Assembly: GCA_022575985.1 (NCBI GenBank) | Contig: JAKSXM010000142.1 | Coordinates: 1,612,001 to 1,676,000, forward strand | Length of the DNA: 64,000 bases | Direction: 5' to 3' | Source: Anagrus nilaparvatae | Lineage: Eukaryota; Arthropoda; Insecta; Hymenoptera; Mymaridae | Part shown: piece after piece, positions 37,074-50,096 of the stretch | Layout: each line of letters opens with the position of its first letter | Numbering within the stretch: the first letter of the stretch is position 1 | Translations under genes and position numbers: made by a program | The notes under the pieces: generated by a model | Database searches by the model: none | Told to the model about the DNA's origin: nothing | The model's input: the letters and a program-made list of their open reading frames with translations, nothing else

Positions 37074-40000
37074 AGATGTTGCCTGCTTGAGGACAGAAAT
37101 GATAATAACAAATTTTAAAGCCGGCTGATATTTATATACTGTGTAGGCCACGCCCTCTTTTAATGCGCACGCTTGAACATTTTATAACCAAAGTGGGGAT
37201 AAAAGATATACGCTGCGCGCGCACAACTATACTATAGCATTGCATTGTTAAATAAATAAAATTTTTGTTATAAAAAAATCACCCTAGTCGAAAATAAACT
37301 TAATAATTACATTCTACGATATATTTTTTATGTGTTATAATTTTTTTATCAAAAACTGTACTCAAAAAATGCTAAAATTTTCTATTTTAAAATGTCGACC
37401 CATAAGAATCTATAAAATGTACAATGAAGAAATCACCCTGGGATCTTCAAATTTTTATTAAAATCTCTGCTTAAACAAAAAAGTTAGTTAACATCCTTAT
37501 AAAGTATCCTGCGCATGCGTATAATATTCTAGATAATATTTGAAACTCTTTTATTTTTTTTGGTTTTTGTAAATTTTTGATTCACCCTTAAACTTTTTCA
37601 AAAAAATTCGGGCTTCAGTTAAGAAGTTAGGGTACATTAGAGCCAAAAATTTTACTCCCTCGATGTTGTTTACTATTACTCCACATGTTGTTTTTAAAAA
37701 AAGGCTTTCATAAATATATGCTAATCCTTTTACCTTTGCTTCTTCACAAAGCAAAAAATCTGCATCTGTTTTTTTAAGCTAATTCTCTCTTTTTTCTAGT
37801 TTACCAAAAATTACCATAAATATCATCATAATTTAAAATTCATTACATTACTCATGTATATAATTTTAATTTTATATTTAATTTAATGAATATTAAAATT
37901 TTATACATAAATAATGTAATTTTTGTACTATAAATTTAAATTAATTAAAAGTACCTACAGATTAATCTCTGAACTGTAATCAATAATCTAAAAGTTATTA
38001 TCGGTCATTTTACTCTTCCCTTATAAATAAATGACTCTTTTAATTAAACTCTAATGTATTAAAAAAAGTAATACTTTTTGATGAACGTTAAACTTAGCTT
38101 TAAGTTTTACAGCTTATTAAAAATATAAACACTTTTTTAATTGAAAAAAAAGGAACTCGAAGTTAAACATTAATTTGATAAAAAAAAGTTAATAAACTTT
38201 TTATAATTTACCTTATTTTTAATGAATTTAAAACTTCTTTTTTTCTGCTTTTTTAAAGATTCAAGTTATTTTGGTTTAATTAACTTTGTGGGGCTTTATG
38301 TAATTATTTTATATTTAATTAAATAAGTTATTTTATTTTTGATTTTGAAAATTTTTGTGTTTGTTTATTAATTTATGTAATATGGGAAAATTGATATTTT
38401 TTTGGTGCAAGGATAATTTTATTTCAGAATGCTTATTTTGAAAGTGAAATTTTGGATTCAGAAATTTAATGTTTTTTTGCCCAAAAATTAATTTTAGTAA
38501 AATTGTTTAATCTAAAAAAAAATTGGTACTCCAGAATCTCCCCCCTTACCATTAAAATGCATAAAAAGCTTTAATCTTTATTTTTTCCAAATGTAAACAA
38601 TTCTCTTAAAACAAAAAATAAAAGTTCAAACCCACTTCTTTTACTTTTACACTGAAACTTCAAAACTTAAACACTTGAAAATATCTTTTTATGCATATGC
38701 ATAAAATCTCTTTTACGCTTATCTTTAATATCATTTTCACCAGCTACACACATACACTCACACACATTCATGCATATAACAACTGTTTTACTACACTTTT
38801 TCAAACTTATATTATAAAAAAATTTTATTCGACACTTTACAACTAATTAACAATTCCCAAAAAAATGGTTTTATCATAAATTGCAAAATTTCCAATATTT
38901 CTGTTAAGCCCTTTTTAGAGCCAATTAATTTTTTTTAATCTTGTGTACTTTGACTATACTCTTTGGTACAGTAAAAGCATATAGAATTAAAAAAATTTTA
39001 GATAAATTATTTAAATTCTAATTTTTATTATTTAGTAATAAATTCTAGTAATTATCTTTCTGTATTAGTTTTATACTTTGAAAGTTACCATACCCTATTT
39101 TATTAATTGGTTTTAGATAAGAAACTAATTCATTCTAATTTCAGTTCTGTAATTAGATTACTCTTGAGAAAGTTAATTTGATAATAAAATTTTATTATTT
39201 TTATCTATTTTAAATTTAAACTTGTTTTTAAACCAATATTTGACTCAAAATTCATTAAGAAATCAATGTCTTTAATTAAAATTTAAATAATTTTCTTAAT
39301 TAAACGTATTTCATCACAGTTTTATAAGTGAATTTCATTAAAACAAAATCAAGAAAAGAATCACAATTCAACGTATTTTCCTTCTGTTTAATCCTTAAGA
39401 TAGAAATAATACTTTTTCCTCCAAAAAAAGTTATCTTTTATTTTATTTACGTTTTTTCTTATAGTGCTTAATCTTGTATTTCAGTTTTTTTTCTTCTTTT
39501 TTTATCGAGTTTGTTTGTGCTTTTTTTTTGACTTAAATAAATAAAAATAAAATGGCATTTGATACTGATGTGCAATAAAAGTGTCAGTCAAGAAATTGAA
39601 GAAACTTTTTTAAAAAATGGTGATTTTTAACTAAAAAATTTTTGAATTATTTACATTAAAAAAAGCAATTACGTTCTTCAATTTCCTTACCCACTGAAAT
39701 ATAATCTTCGATCTAAAAAGCTTCATTAACTTAAATCAAGAGTAAAATTGAATGTAAACGAGATAGGTCAATTTAAAAAAAAATCTTATTTACTTCATCT
39801 CCCTCATTCAAATTTTATGCTACAACGTTGACACGTGAAGGGAATAAAAATCAGACTTGATAAAAAAAAAATTGAAATATTATATAAGAATTTTAATCTC
39901 TCAAGAGAGCAGAAAATAATGACGAAAAATAAAAAAAAAAATTTTTTTAAGAACCCAACATAAACGATTAGTGTGTATTACAAAGAAAAAAAGGTTCATT

Positions 40001-40616
40001 AAGATGGAAAATATAGTTTTTATGAAATTTTAGAAGGTAATTTTTGTCAATTAGTGTAAGAACAAAAAAGAATCTTTTTTTAAAAGTAAAAGTAATTTTA
40101 GAAAATTTTCTTTTATTTTTCTTCTATATATAAGTGAAAGCTATTATATATACGTTTTATGTTTTTGGCGCGTTCAACTGAGTTGTAATTGAAATTTAAT
40201 CTTTTTCTTTCGTCAGGTGCAGATATTGTATTTTTTTTTATGTTATAAATTTAATACGTAATTTTAAATTTGTTTGATTGTAATGTAACACTTGTTTTTG
40301 AGATACATTTTGTTGGAGGTATTGAGACATTTATGTGTGAGTGACCCCTTTATTTTAATGATGTCCCTAGTCTCCCACTGTAATTTATTTAGGAAATAGG
40401 GTCAATAAGAATGTAAGATTTTTGGTATGAAATCCCTTAAAAATGGACCCTTTTTTCGAAAATATCAGATTATCTAAAAATTTATTGGGTGTCAATTATG
40501 TGGTACAAAATTAAATAAAATTTGCGATTATTTACTACAATAAAATAAATATAAAAATTTAATTTAAAAAAAAAATATTACTCTAATTAAATAAAATTTT
40601 ATTTTTTCTGTTTCAG

Positions 40617-40702
40617 GTAAGAAAAAGAGCTTATAATCCTATTTCTCTTTTGGCATTCTCTAATTACATCATTAGCATATTAAAAACTTCTATGCATAAT
40701 AC
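40617..40702 (+). CDS. Second coding exon of the unidentified gene (28 codons + 2 nt)
   Basis: A strong acceptor (ATTTTTTCTGTTTCAG) and a strong donor (AC|GTAAGCAG) bound an open 86-nt segment reading VRKRAYNPISLLAFSNYIIS then ILKTSMHN. Entry in phase 0 fits the donor at 32316, giving ..DEMLRK-VRKRAYNPIS... The first residues are strongly basic, followed by a hydrophobic stretch of about 14 residues. The exon ends in phase 2 and must join a downstream exon outside what I can recognise. The family is unknown. The exon boundaries are inferred from splice signals only. Confidence 0.5.
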
Positions 40703-41089
40703 GTAAGCAGTAAACTCTTTTTTATATTTATAATTGCCTAAGATTATGAATTTTTTTTTTTTGAATTGCAAAAATTAAAGAAAAGAAAATGCTTAATTAA
40801 AAGAATAAAATTAATTTAAGGTCTTAAAAAAATGGGATATTCAAGGGGTTTTTTAATCCTGTACCCTTTTTACATTCTTGGTGGATAAATGATATTCCCT
40901 TTAATACCCTTGCTTGTTTTAATTTGGGTATATGGGGAAGTCCAGCTGGAATTGCTCGGTGGAATATTTTTTAAAGAATTTTACTTAAAGTTTTAAATAT
41001 TTTTTGGGTCTGAATATTTCTTTGATTATTGAAAATTTTACGATTCCTCAAATTATCCATGAGACATTCAAGCTCAAAAATTAACTTTT

Positions 41090-41590
41090 TGACATGGAAC
41101 ATGTTTATAGGGAGGGGGTACTTCAGAACTTGAAAATTAAGGTGGGGGGGTGAAATTTGTCCTATTTAAGGGGGGGGGGGGTCAAATGAGACTTAGAATA
41201 ATTAGGTAGATATATATTATATATAAATGAATAAAATACTTTTAAAAGACTTTGAAAAATCTGGGCTTAAGGACTTAGGATAATACAGGTTTATGGACTT
41301 AGAATAATATCTTGGAATAATTCAGGTTCAGGGATTTGGAATAATTCAGGTTTAGGGACTTGGAATAATTCAGGTTTAGGGACTTGGAATAATTCAGGTT
41401 TAGGGAATCAAAATAGTTTGGGTTGAGAATCTTAACAGCTAGTGAGGTGATAGTTACAAATTATAAAAATAGAAAATTGTATTTTAATGATGAGTAACAT
41501 TTGTATTATACCTAGTCTTCATCTGGAAATAAACATGTTCCATGCATTTAGGTTGTGTTTACACAAACCGGTTATAAGTTTTTTTAGTTA
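41090..41590 (+). repeat. Dispersed repeat family R1, fullest copy, with 24-bp minisatellite
   Basis: In order: an AGGGAGGGGGTA block, G-runs at 41144-41150 and 41170-41179, GTCAAATGAGACTTAGAATA, about seven units of a 24-bp minisatellite (GGTTTAGGGACTTGGAATAA core; best units 41320-41405), AGGTGATAGTTACAAATTAT, and the conserved end with AACATGTTCCATGCATTTAG and CAAACCGGTTATAAG. Inverted or partial relatives lie at 8580, 11440, 22300, 54610 and 63700. No ORF is present. Confidence 0.8.
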
Positions 41591-44500
41591 TTAAATATAA
41601 TTTTTGTGGATTCCTGAAGCCTTTTGTAATTTTTTGTTATTTTTCATATTGTGATTTGCATCGAAGGACCAAATAACGTGGTTTGTAATATTTTAGATGG
41701 TATAAGGGAAAAAATTATTATTGTTACGTATTTTAAATAATTTCATGAAAATTATACCAAAATTTTAGAAAAATTTACTGAAATTTTAATGAATAAGAGA
41801 AAATACATCGACCCCAAATGAAAAAAAAAACTCAAAAATCTAAAAAAGGCATTTTTTTGATTTTTGCAATTGAACTGAATTTTCAAAAGCCTAGTAAATT
41901 ACAAATATTGCGTCCCAAAATACCAAACAAACAAAACTTAAAAAAATTTGTTTTCATCAATTTAAGCTGAAAACCTCTCTGAATAAATTCTATCATTATT
42001 CTTTCTTGAAAAATAACCTTAACAGAAAAAAGCAGCGTAAAATAAAAAAAAAAACAAAAAAACATCATTAATTCTTATAAATTTTACTAGTATATACCAA
42101 ATCCTCTGCCACTTTAAAGTTTGACAAAACAATATAAAAGAAGACTTATTATCTAAGAAATGTGTGAGAGTGTGTGTGTGTAAAATGTCGCCCGTCACTT
42201 CTTATCTTACTTCCGGATGCTCATCGCCCTGGCAATTTCCTCAAGAAAATCGTTGAGAAAACCTTATCCTCATTTTCTCTCTTATCCACCAAAGTATAAA
42301 CTTTACTACTATATATTGAAGAAAATCTCATTGCTCTTAACACCGTCGTCAAAAACTACAAGCGTGTATTTGACATATATCTTAAGATATATTTCGACAT
42401 AAGTTCAATTATAATAACCTAAAAAAAATTTTTACTTTTTTTTTTCTTACTTACTTTTTTTTTGTTAATCTTGTCAAAATATATAAAGATTTGTTTTTTT
42501 TGCTGTACTTTTTTCCCGTTGTTATTATTAAATCTAAAGAATATAAGATTTCTATTTCTACGATATATTTTTTTGACATTTTTAATATACAAGAATAGAA
42601 AATATCATGTTTTATTCAACAAGATACAAATTTTTCTTTCCTTTTTTTTTTTTTTGTTTGTTTGTCGAATATATGAAATGTAGATTTTAGAAAAATATAA
42701 AATATTCGATTTTGTTGTTGCTGTTCTTTTCTGTGCATTTGATTTTTACATATGCAATATTTTTATTTTTCTTTTTGCAAGATGTAATATTACGATAAAA
42801 GTTTTTTTTTACATTCTTAAGTTACTTTTTTGTTTTTAGAAAAAAATTTTATTTACATTAAATTTATAAGAGAATGTATTTGTCAAAGATAAATATGTAA
42901 CTTTTGCAAAAAAATGTTTTTGTAATTTTGGCACATTAGAATTAGAATTTAAAATAAATTTTTTGCATTTATTTGATCACGTCTTTTAATTGTTTCAAAA
43001 ATTATTAATTTTCTTATTTTTCTTTGATGGATTGCGCTAAGAGAGTGCAGTTAACCGAATCTTGGGTCAGGTACCCTTTTTTCAGTTAGCATAGGGTTAA
43101 GTCGGATCAGGTTTTGTGTAAGAATTTTTTTGAAAAAAGTATGCAGGTACGGTGTGAATCAGAAAATTCCTGGGCTAAAATTCCAAAAAATCCAAAACTA
43201 AACTATGGTTTTCCAATCGGTCACCCAATAATTCAGACATCCCTCCCCATACACCCCATTTTTTTAAACACTGCACAGCATTTTAAATTGATAAAATTTA
43301 TGATTGTAAAAAGTTAGTTTAAAAGTACCATATTTTATCCTCAAAAATTGACCCAATAAATCAAAGAAAATTGCATATTTCATTGAAAAGTTTCATGCAC
43401 CTCGAAAAATCCATTAAACTTAAAAAAAGCAAATATACAATTGTAAACATTTCTTGTTTACTATCCAATTCAGCCTCTATATCCAAGTTTGGCAAGTTAT
43501 CTTAAAAGGTTACAATAAAAAGATATGGAGTGCACTTCTAGCTTTCTGTTAAGTCAAATAAACTTTTCTGCTGTTTAATACAAACTAAAAAAAACTCTAT
43601 CAATAAAAAAAAGTATCCAAAAAGTAGTATCTTTTAATTTTGTAACTCAATTTTAAGTTTTATAACTTTTGGCTAGATATTTTAGAAAAAAAAATTTATT
43701 GTACTAGATAAGAAATATAAACTACTTTTTAATAAAAAAAATTATATCTCATTCATTTTTACATCATGAAAATATTTCAGTTTTCATATTAAGTAGTGCA
43801 AAGTTATTACTCAGCTAGTAAATTCTTCATTTTATAAAACATTTTCTTCATTTTAATTTCTACACTGTACTTAGTAAATGTTTTACATCAACTTATATAT
43901 CATTTTATTTAACAAAAGTTTTTTAACTTAAAACATAAAATCTTTTCTTTTTACAGTTTCTTATCGACAAAAATGTCATTTTTTTTATATCAAGAGAAAT
44001 AAGGGGTGTAAAGTAATGAGAGAAATTTTCTGTTATATTTCTTTTATTAAATAAAATAAAATTATATTTTAATCAAAGAAAACATAATTATTATCTCACA
44101 GAATTTTCAGTAAAATCCAAAAAAGTATATAAAAAAATTCTTTGATTAAATTTAAGTACTTTGTAAATTTACAAAAGAAAATTATAAAAAACTTTAATTG
44201 ATTACTTTTCTTAGAAAATTCAATGAGCATGAGTATGACAAAGAAATAATTTTTTACTTTGCTAGAAAATAACTTGAGATTAATTTTCACTTAAACTATA
44301 AACTATGTTTTGTAGACTTTATATACTGTACTTACTCATTAAAACTTTAAGATTTGTAGTTAACTCTAGATTTTTTTTATAAACTAAATATTGTATAGAT
44401 TATAGGATACAGGAAATTATATTATTGAAAAAGTTTTTTTTGAACTTTAGTTTGATTTGGATTTTTTTTAGTTTAATGTCTCCAATATTCATATTTTAAT

Positions 44501-44844
44501 AATTTTTGGTGATTCGCCTAATTTTAACCTATTTTTGTAAATAAAAACAGTTTGTGGAGGAAAATGTATAGAAAATAGTAGTTATTGGGATTTAAGGTCC
44601 TAATTTTAATTATTAATGAGAAATAAAACGTACTATGAGAAATCTAGGACATTAATGACAGATTTTGTTAATTTGTAAATAGCGTTGGTGTGAAGATTAA
44701 CATTATGCTTCATAAGCAATAATCTTAATTTTATTACTTCATTCATAATATTACCATAAATTTCGAGGTTATTTAATTAATAAACTGGGGCTTCAAAGCA
44801 GGGGTATTTTTAATGTATTCGCTATTTGGGTATCCAAATTTGAT

Positions 44845-45064
44845 CCATATAAGTTTTTTGAATCGCTGATCATGAATTTCGGGGTCCTGGGTCCTGACTA
44901 CAAAAAACTGGCACTTCACCCTTAAATTTAAAAAACTACCCCTAAAAGAATACATAAACAATACCCATTTTAAGACAGTTTCTACAAATTTAATGAAAAA
45001 ACGCAAATTTTTCAAACACAGGACCCCGAAATTTGTGATTAGCAACCCAAAAAACTTGTATTAG
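44845..45064. repeat. Dispersed repeat family R3, foldback copy
   Basis: CCATATAAGTTTTTTGAATC and TGAATTTCGGGGTCCTG on the left are mirrored by CAGGACCCCGAAATTTGTGA and CCCAAAAAACTTGTATTA on the right. Related sequence lies at 19230 and 57540. Confidence 0.7.
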
Positions 45065-45584
45065 ACCAAATCTGACGCGAATCTGATGATGTTCAGTAAC
45101 TAAACGCTCTCAGCCGTATTTGGACTGGAGTAAATATATAAAAGTAATATTCCATATTTAATTGGAACGACATATTTCTTCATATTACAGCGCCCTCTCG
45201 GGCATGCAACTAATTTAATTTTCTAACTTAGGGACTTTCTATAATTAAGCGGTTGATGCCTGCGATTGAGCGTAACCTAACGTTACGTTGTGCAGAAGTC
45301 AATTCCTCATATCAAAAAACTAAAAATAATAAAAAAATTAAAGCGTTATTACTTAACAAATATTTTCTTAGTGGCAACTGTAGTATGTATGAAGGGATGA
45401 TTTAAATGTTTATTGCATCAAAGAATTGATGTAAGATGAGATACGCTAAATTGAGATTACAATTCACTTGCAAAAGCATTATAAAAGAATAAAATGTCCG
45501 ACATGTATCATGTATGCTTTACGGTTAAATAACTTATGAAAATAAATAGTATAACGATTTTAACTTTTCGTTTGCAAACTTATA

Positions 45585-45625
45585 TATTTATACTTTATCG
45601 TGATCATTTCTCTTGCGGGTAAAAT
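45585..45625 (-). promoter_or_regulatory. PSE-like motif + TATA module (copy 8, diverged)
   Basis: On the minus strand ATTTTACCCGCAAGAGAAATG, exactly 12 bp (ATCACGATAAAG), then TATAAATA. The motif departs at several positions and the spacer is unlike the others, yet the spacing is kept. Confidence 0.45.
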
Positions 45626-45778
45626 TTGAATAAAATATAGTTCATGTTGCTGCTTCTCAACTTTAATATTACATACTTATTTTTATCACATTTTTTGTGT
45701 TTAGTATTTTCAATACAAAATTTTATTGTTCCTATATTGAAAATTTTTTCAACTTGCTGCAAGCGAAAATTTTCTCTT

Positions 45779-45942
45779 GCCTCAAGCGGATATTTTTCTA
45801 AGGCTGATTCCAGACTTGGCATATTTTCTAATGTTTTTCGCTCGTTTTGAAATCATATGTGGTTTTTTGAACATATTTTATATGGTATTCCATGTGGAAA
45901 TATTCAAGTCTGGAACCAGCCTAAAAAAAATCCGTTTGAGGC
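45779..45942. mobile_element. Small inverted-repeat element
   Basis: Left arm GCCTCAAGCGGATATTTTTC and AGGCTGATTCCAGACTTG are mirrored by CAAGTCTGGAACCAGCCT and ATCCGTTTGAGGC. Arms are about 40 bp around an 85-bp centre. It has no coding content. Confidence 0.75.
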
Positions 45943-46617
45943 AAGTGGGCATCCACTTGCGGTAAGAGGAAAATATTTGCTTAGCAAGTGTAATTTATTT
46001 GAAATAAAAATCCAAAAACCTTTAAAAAAAATATAATGACCAACAAATAGTAAATATATGTATTCTCTTGGGTGTAACCACTTTACTAAAAAATATCATC
46101 GTCCTTACAAATACTTTCAAAACCCAAAAAAAATCCAATAAAACATAAAGTATAGATAAAACAAAAAGAAAAACAATTCAGTCAAGATCGACTCTAAAAA
46201 GCAAGTAATTCCGCTTGGGAATTATCTATGAGAAAGGTGTAGGCTACATTTCACCCCTTCCAAATGATATCTGTTGGTTATTTTTAGTAACACTTATATT
46301 TTATATTTTTTTCAGTAAGACACAAATATTGTTTACATTTACGAGATAAAAATTTAGAGAGATGAAAATTATTCCGTAAAAAATCATAAATAACGAACAT
46401 AATATTATAAAAAGCACATCGTATAAGTAAACCGATGAATATAGCAATTTTTTAAGAGCATATCAGCATTTTTTTATGACCATAATAAGACTAACACTCA
46501 GCTTTCATATACACTTTTATTATTATATAAATTTTTTTTTTAAGTTTGAGGGTAAAAAACAGGGAAGTTTTTTTTTTTTAAGCCAAAAGGCAAAAAAAAA
46601 GACTAAGAAATAATAAA

Positions 46618-46650
46618 ACGCATATGGGACGCATATGGGACGCATGTGGG
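46618..46650. repeat. Triple 12-bp repeat ACGCATATGGG(G)
   Basis: Three head-to-tail copies of about 11-12 bp, each carrying CATATG or CATGTG (E-box-like hexamers). Possible cluster of binding sites or a minisatellite seed. Confidence 0.6.
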
Positions 46651-48363
46651 TTACGACGAGTTTTTGTATTTTATAGGTAAAACAAGTAACATTATTTTTC
46701 TTTTTTTATTTAACAAGCTTTTAAGAAATATTTTTTATTATTTGTGTGCTTAAAGCATCGTATTTTCTATATTTTATACAAACACACACAGACAAAATTA
46801 AATTTTAAAGTAACGAGAGAAATGATTTTATATAAAATAATTAACTAAAATCATCCTAAATCTACAATTAAATTTGATTAGTATTCTATCAGAATGGTGT
46901 AGTATTACTGGACAAATATTTATTCAAAATATTCGCATAGTATAAAGTTCTTGACCAAACTATTCGAACATGTATTTGTAAAGTGAACGTTCGTTAAGGT
47001 ATAAAATCAGAGTTATTAAAGCAAAGAGCTGTTTTATATGGTCTTGAATACTAAAAGGTTTAAAATAGATAAAATAATGGAAAATATATTTTTATCATTA
47101 TTTTGAGTGAGTTGAATTTGTAATTTTAGATATTTTATTAAAAATTTTTTTTTTTTAATATGAGAGGATAATTTTTGGTTTTGAATGTGAATCAATTTTT
47201 TTTCATGGATTTCTTGCTCGTTTTACATTACAAAACAGACGTTAAACTCTGAAGCAGAGAAAAAAGCTCTTAATAGAAGATCCCTGAAAAAGGTACTCAT
47301 AAACACTTGAATAAAATTAAAGTTTTACAAAACGGCGAACCCTGAAAAAGCAAAATACTAAATTTATTCATCGGTGAAAAGAACCAAAAATTATCATTAT
47401 TAATTGTGAGTATTCATAAAACCCAAAAAAAATTTTTAAATAAATTACTAAAAAATCCTGCAAAAAAAAATTGACATTTACTAATAACGTTATTTTATTT
47501 TCTAGAACAATGCAGTAAACAGTAAATCTTAAGATAAATTAAATGGCTTAGAAATGAATAATTAACTACATAATTCATTTAATTAAACATTTATTATACT
47601 TAAATCTAAGTAATAAATAAGTAATTACTTTAAAAAAAAAAAGATTTGGCAAAGTCCGATCAGCCATAAAGAAGAAAAAAAAACCTTTTGAATCTCGCTT
47701 TTAAGTTTGGCTTGCATATAATCCAAAAAGCTTTTCGAATTTGGCTTAGAAAAAAAAAACGTTTTAAAGCTTTCATGAACTGGAAACGATAGGCGTTTAT
47801 CTTTTCTTATTTTCCTTTTTTTAAAGAAAAAGTAGACGAAGAATAAGCAAAGAAGAAAACGACATATTTAACATCAAAAACTTTCTAAAATATAAGAAAA
47901 TTTACTTGAATGAGAATTTTCGTTAATTAGAATTTTAATTTTAAAACTTGTGGTTTTTATTATAATTACAACTTTTTCTTTTTGGCTTCTTAAAGTAATA
48001 ATAATTTGTCTAAAAATTTTATGTCAACTAGAGTATAAAAAAACGTTAAATTCAATTTAATTTTATTTAAATAAGTAAAAAGCCTTTAATGAAGAAGTTG
48101 TTAGATTAAAGTATAGATTTTTTTTATCAACTTGTCAACTGCACGCTCTTATACCGGATAACTCCAATTCGTATAATATAAATTGTGTGAAGTACCCTAT
48201 AATTTATTACAAGCAAAAAAAAACCCTTTTTTTTAAAGATTTTACTGATTTTATACCTCTTTTTTAGAAAATGCTGCGATTGTACGTTGCACTAAAATTT
48301 ATTTCTTTTTAAGGTCGTACATTTATGGAGGTGTGCTTTTTCTACTTCTTCTTTAAAAAAGCT

Positions 48364-48365
<2 letters not shown>

Positions 48366-48395
<30 letters not shown>
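48366..48395. repeat. (TA)n microsatellite
   Basis: About fifteen uninterrupted TA dinucleotides. Confidence 0.95.
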
Positions 48396-48397
<2 letters not shown>

Positions 48398-49693
48398 CTT
48401 TTAAATGTAATTTATCTAAGCTATACTGTGACTGTATTCTCTATTCAACGGTGTCGCTACCAACTGGTATAGTTAAAAAAAAATGTTTTTTCTATGGCTT
48501 TGAAAATGTATTGAAAAGCTTTATGGATTATCATTTATTTTCTATTTTCTTTTGGTTTTCATTTCTATAACTTTAAATTAATTATTTTTTGTTTTTGAAA
48601 ACTAGCGAATCCATAGGTAAAAATATAATTTTCGTTAATAGAAATCAGAATGATTTCGTCGCCAAATTTTTCTTCTTAATCGTAGATAAATTATTGGTAC
48701 TACTATTTTCTTATTTTTTTTTATTATGTCACAAAAATACATGTACCGTAAAGAACGAAATAGCTTACTGCAAAAGTACCCAATAGAGAAAAAGAGAGAT
48801 AGATAGAGAAAGGTGATATTTATAGTTACTGCAAAAAACTCGATATCTTCGATTTTTTTGCTACTTTTCTTATTTTTTTTTTTGGTATAGTGTAATAATT
48901 TTTACACTTTTTCGGTGTTTTATTGGCTTTAACAATTGTTAAAATTATTACATTATTATTTTTACTTATGTTTCTTTTTGAAATCGTTTATGTATCTGCT
49001 CCATTAAATTATTTTGTATTGGGATTTTCGTAAATAAAAAATCATAGTTTCAAATTTGTGATTTTTCCAAATGTTTTCGCTTAATTTTACGTATTTTAGA
49101 TATTTTATAGTCCAGACACGGAAAATAAGGCCTAGGTACATGATGGATTCAAAAGGAAGAGATTATGCAACTTAAATTTGTTATGTGCTGATTATGAATG
49201 TTAGGTCTTTTTTCCAGAAAATAGTCACATTTTTAGCTGTTTAGCACAATTTAGATAATTTTTGTCAATTTTTTTAATGTTTTGAGCCCTGAATTAAACA
49301 GAATGAAATTATCCTTAAATCGCCTTAAATTGAACTTATACATTTAATAAACAATGATGAATAATTCAGGGAACGTGTTGCAAACTGTTTGTAATTGCGC
49401 GAATGCTTTATTTTTAAGTATCACTGGGCTTCTTTACAAATAATAGTTCGAAAGATTTTCAAACCCATTATTTATTCTCTAAATGATAATTTTTTTAGAA
49501 ACTAAAATTTATAAAAGATCACAAAGATACGCTAAGGTCAATCGAGATATCAATCTAATCTAAATTTTTTTTCAATTATTATAAACACTTAAATATTCAT
49601 CAGTAAATTATATGAGCAACAATCAAAAAAATATTAAATAAATTTGTAATTATTAAATTTGTAAACTATTCAATGAGTTAATCTCTTAACTGA

Positions 49694-49734
49694 CTTATAT
49701 AATGTTTAAAATGCATTTCATTTTCGAGAAAAAA
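49694..49734 (-). promoter_or_regulatory. PSE-like motif + TATA module (copy 9)
   Basis: On the minus strand TTTTCTCGAAAATGAAATG, 12-bp spacer CATTTTAAACAT, TATATAAG. A T7 run on the same strand near 49628 would end a Pol III transcript of about 45 nt from the expected start near 49671. Confidence 0.58.
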
Positions 49735-49824
49735 AAAGTGGTTTTTATGGCTTCAATTTTACAAATTTTTTGAGGAATTTTCAAACCCCGTATTTTATTC
49801 TTTAAATAATTTTTTTAGAAACTA

Positions 49825-49884
49825 CACTCAGCGACTATTGGTATTGTGGCAGCACCAACGTTCAAAAGAACAATAGACTAGTCT
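49825..49884. mobile_element. Fragment of the TA-targeting MITE seen at 14079
   Basis: Directly after TA it reads CACTCAGCGACTATTGGTAT and then TGTGGCAGCACCAACGTTCA, matching the terminal and subterminal sequence of the 14079-14847 element. The sister tandem unit (49490-49520) lacks it, so the empty site is again visible. The other end is lost in an A-run. Confidence 0.65.
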
Positions 49885-50055
49885 ATAAAAAAAAAAAAAA
49901 ACACATTGTGAAACGTTAAGATGCATTTTTTTCAATTATATACTTAAATGTTCATTTGCAAATTATATAAGCAACAATCAAAGAAATAATAAACAAATTT
50001 ATTAAATGTTAATTTTAAATTAGAAAACTAATCAATGAGTTTCTCCGTTAACTGA

Positions 50056-50096
50056 CTTATATAATGTTCAAAATTCATTTCATTTTCGAGAAAAAA
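50056..50096 (-). promoter_or_regulatory. PSE-like motif + TATA module (copy 10)
   Basis: On the minus strand TTTTCTCGAAAATGAAATG, 12-bp spacer AATTTTGAACAT, TATATAAG. It is the sister of copy 9 within the tandem duplication. A T4 run on the minus strand lies near 50024-50027. Confidence 0.55.

Larger units (their letters stand above)
32317..40616 (+). other. Putative 8.3-kb intron loaded with MITEs
   Basis: It lies between the GTAACT donor and the TTTCTGTTTCAG acceptor of the unidentified gene. It contains foldback elements at 32888-33511 and 33687-34050, a 50-bp direct duplication at 36970-37073, and an isolated G+C-rich open segment at 36438-36505 that might be an additional exon. The rest is A+T-rich without visible features. 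Confidence 0.45.
40703..45584. other. Repeat-rich A+T DNA downstream of exon 2
   Basis: No further exon of the plus-strand gene could be recognised with confidence. A G+C-richer segment at 42180-42370 is open in more than one frame on both strands and contains the ETS-like CCGGAAGT word on the minus strand (42207-42214), but no protein is recognisable. Confidence 0.45.
45966..49439. other. A+T-rich intergenic DNA, no gene seen
   Basis: No protein or RNA gene was recognised. It contains the GACGCATATGGG triplication (46618-46650) and a (TA)n tract (48366-48395). Confidence 0.55.

Noticed and set aside
44773..45045. 90-codon minus-strand frame
   Set aside because: It runs through the R3 foldback repeat, with no start context, splice sites or known motif.
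45644..45965. Overlapping frames on both strands
   Set aside because: They cover the small inverted-repeat element at 45779-45942; the translation is a by-product of the palindrome.
45940..45990. Further CACTTGCGG word resembling the PSE-like motif
   Set aside because: No TATA box stands 12 bp away, so it does not meet the module definition.
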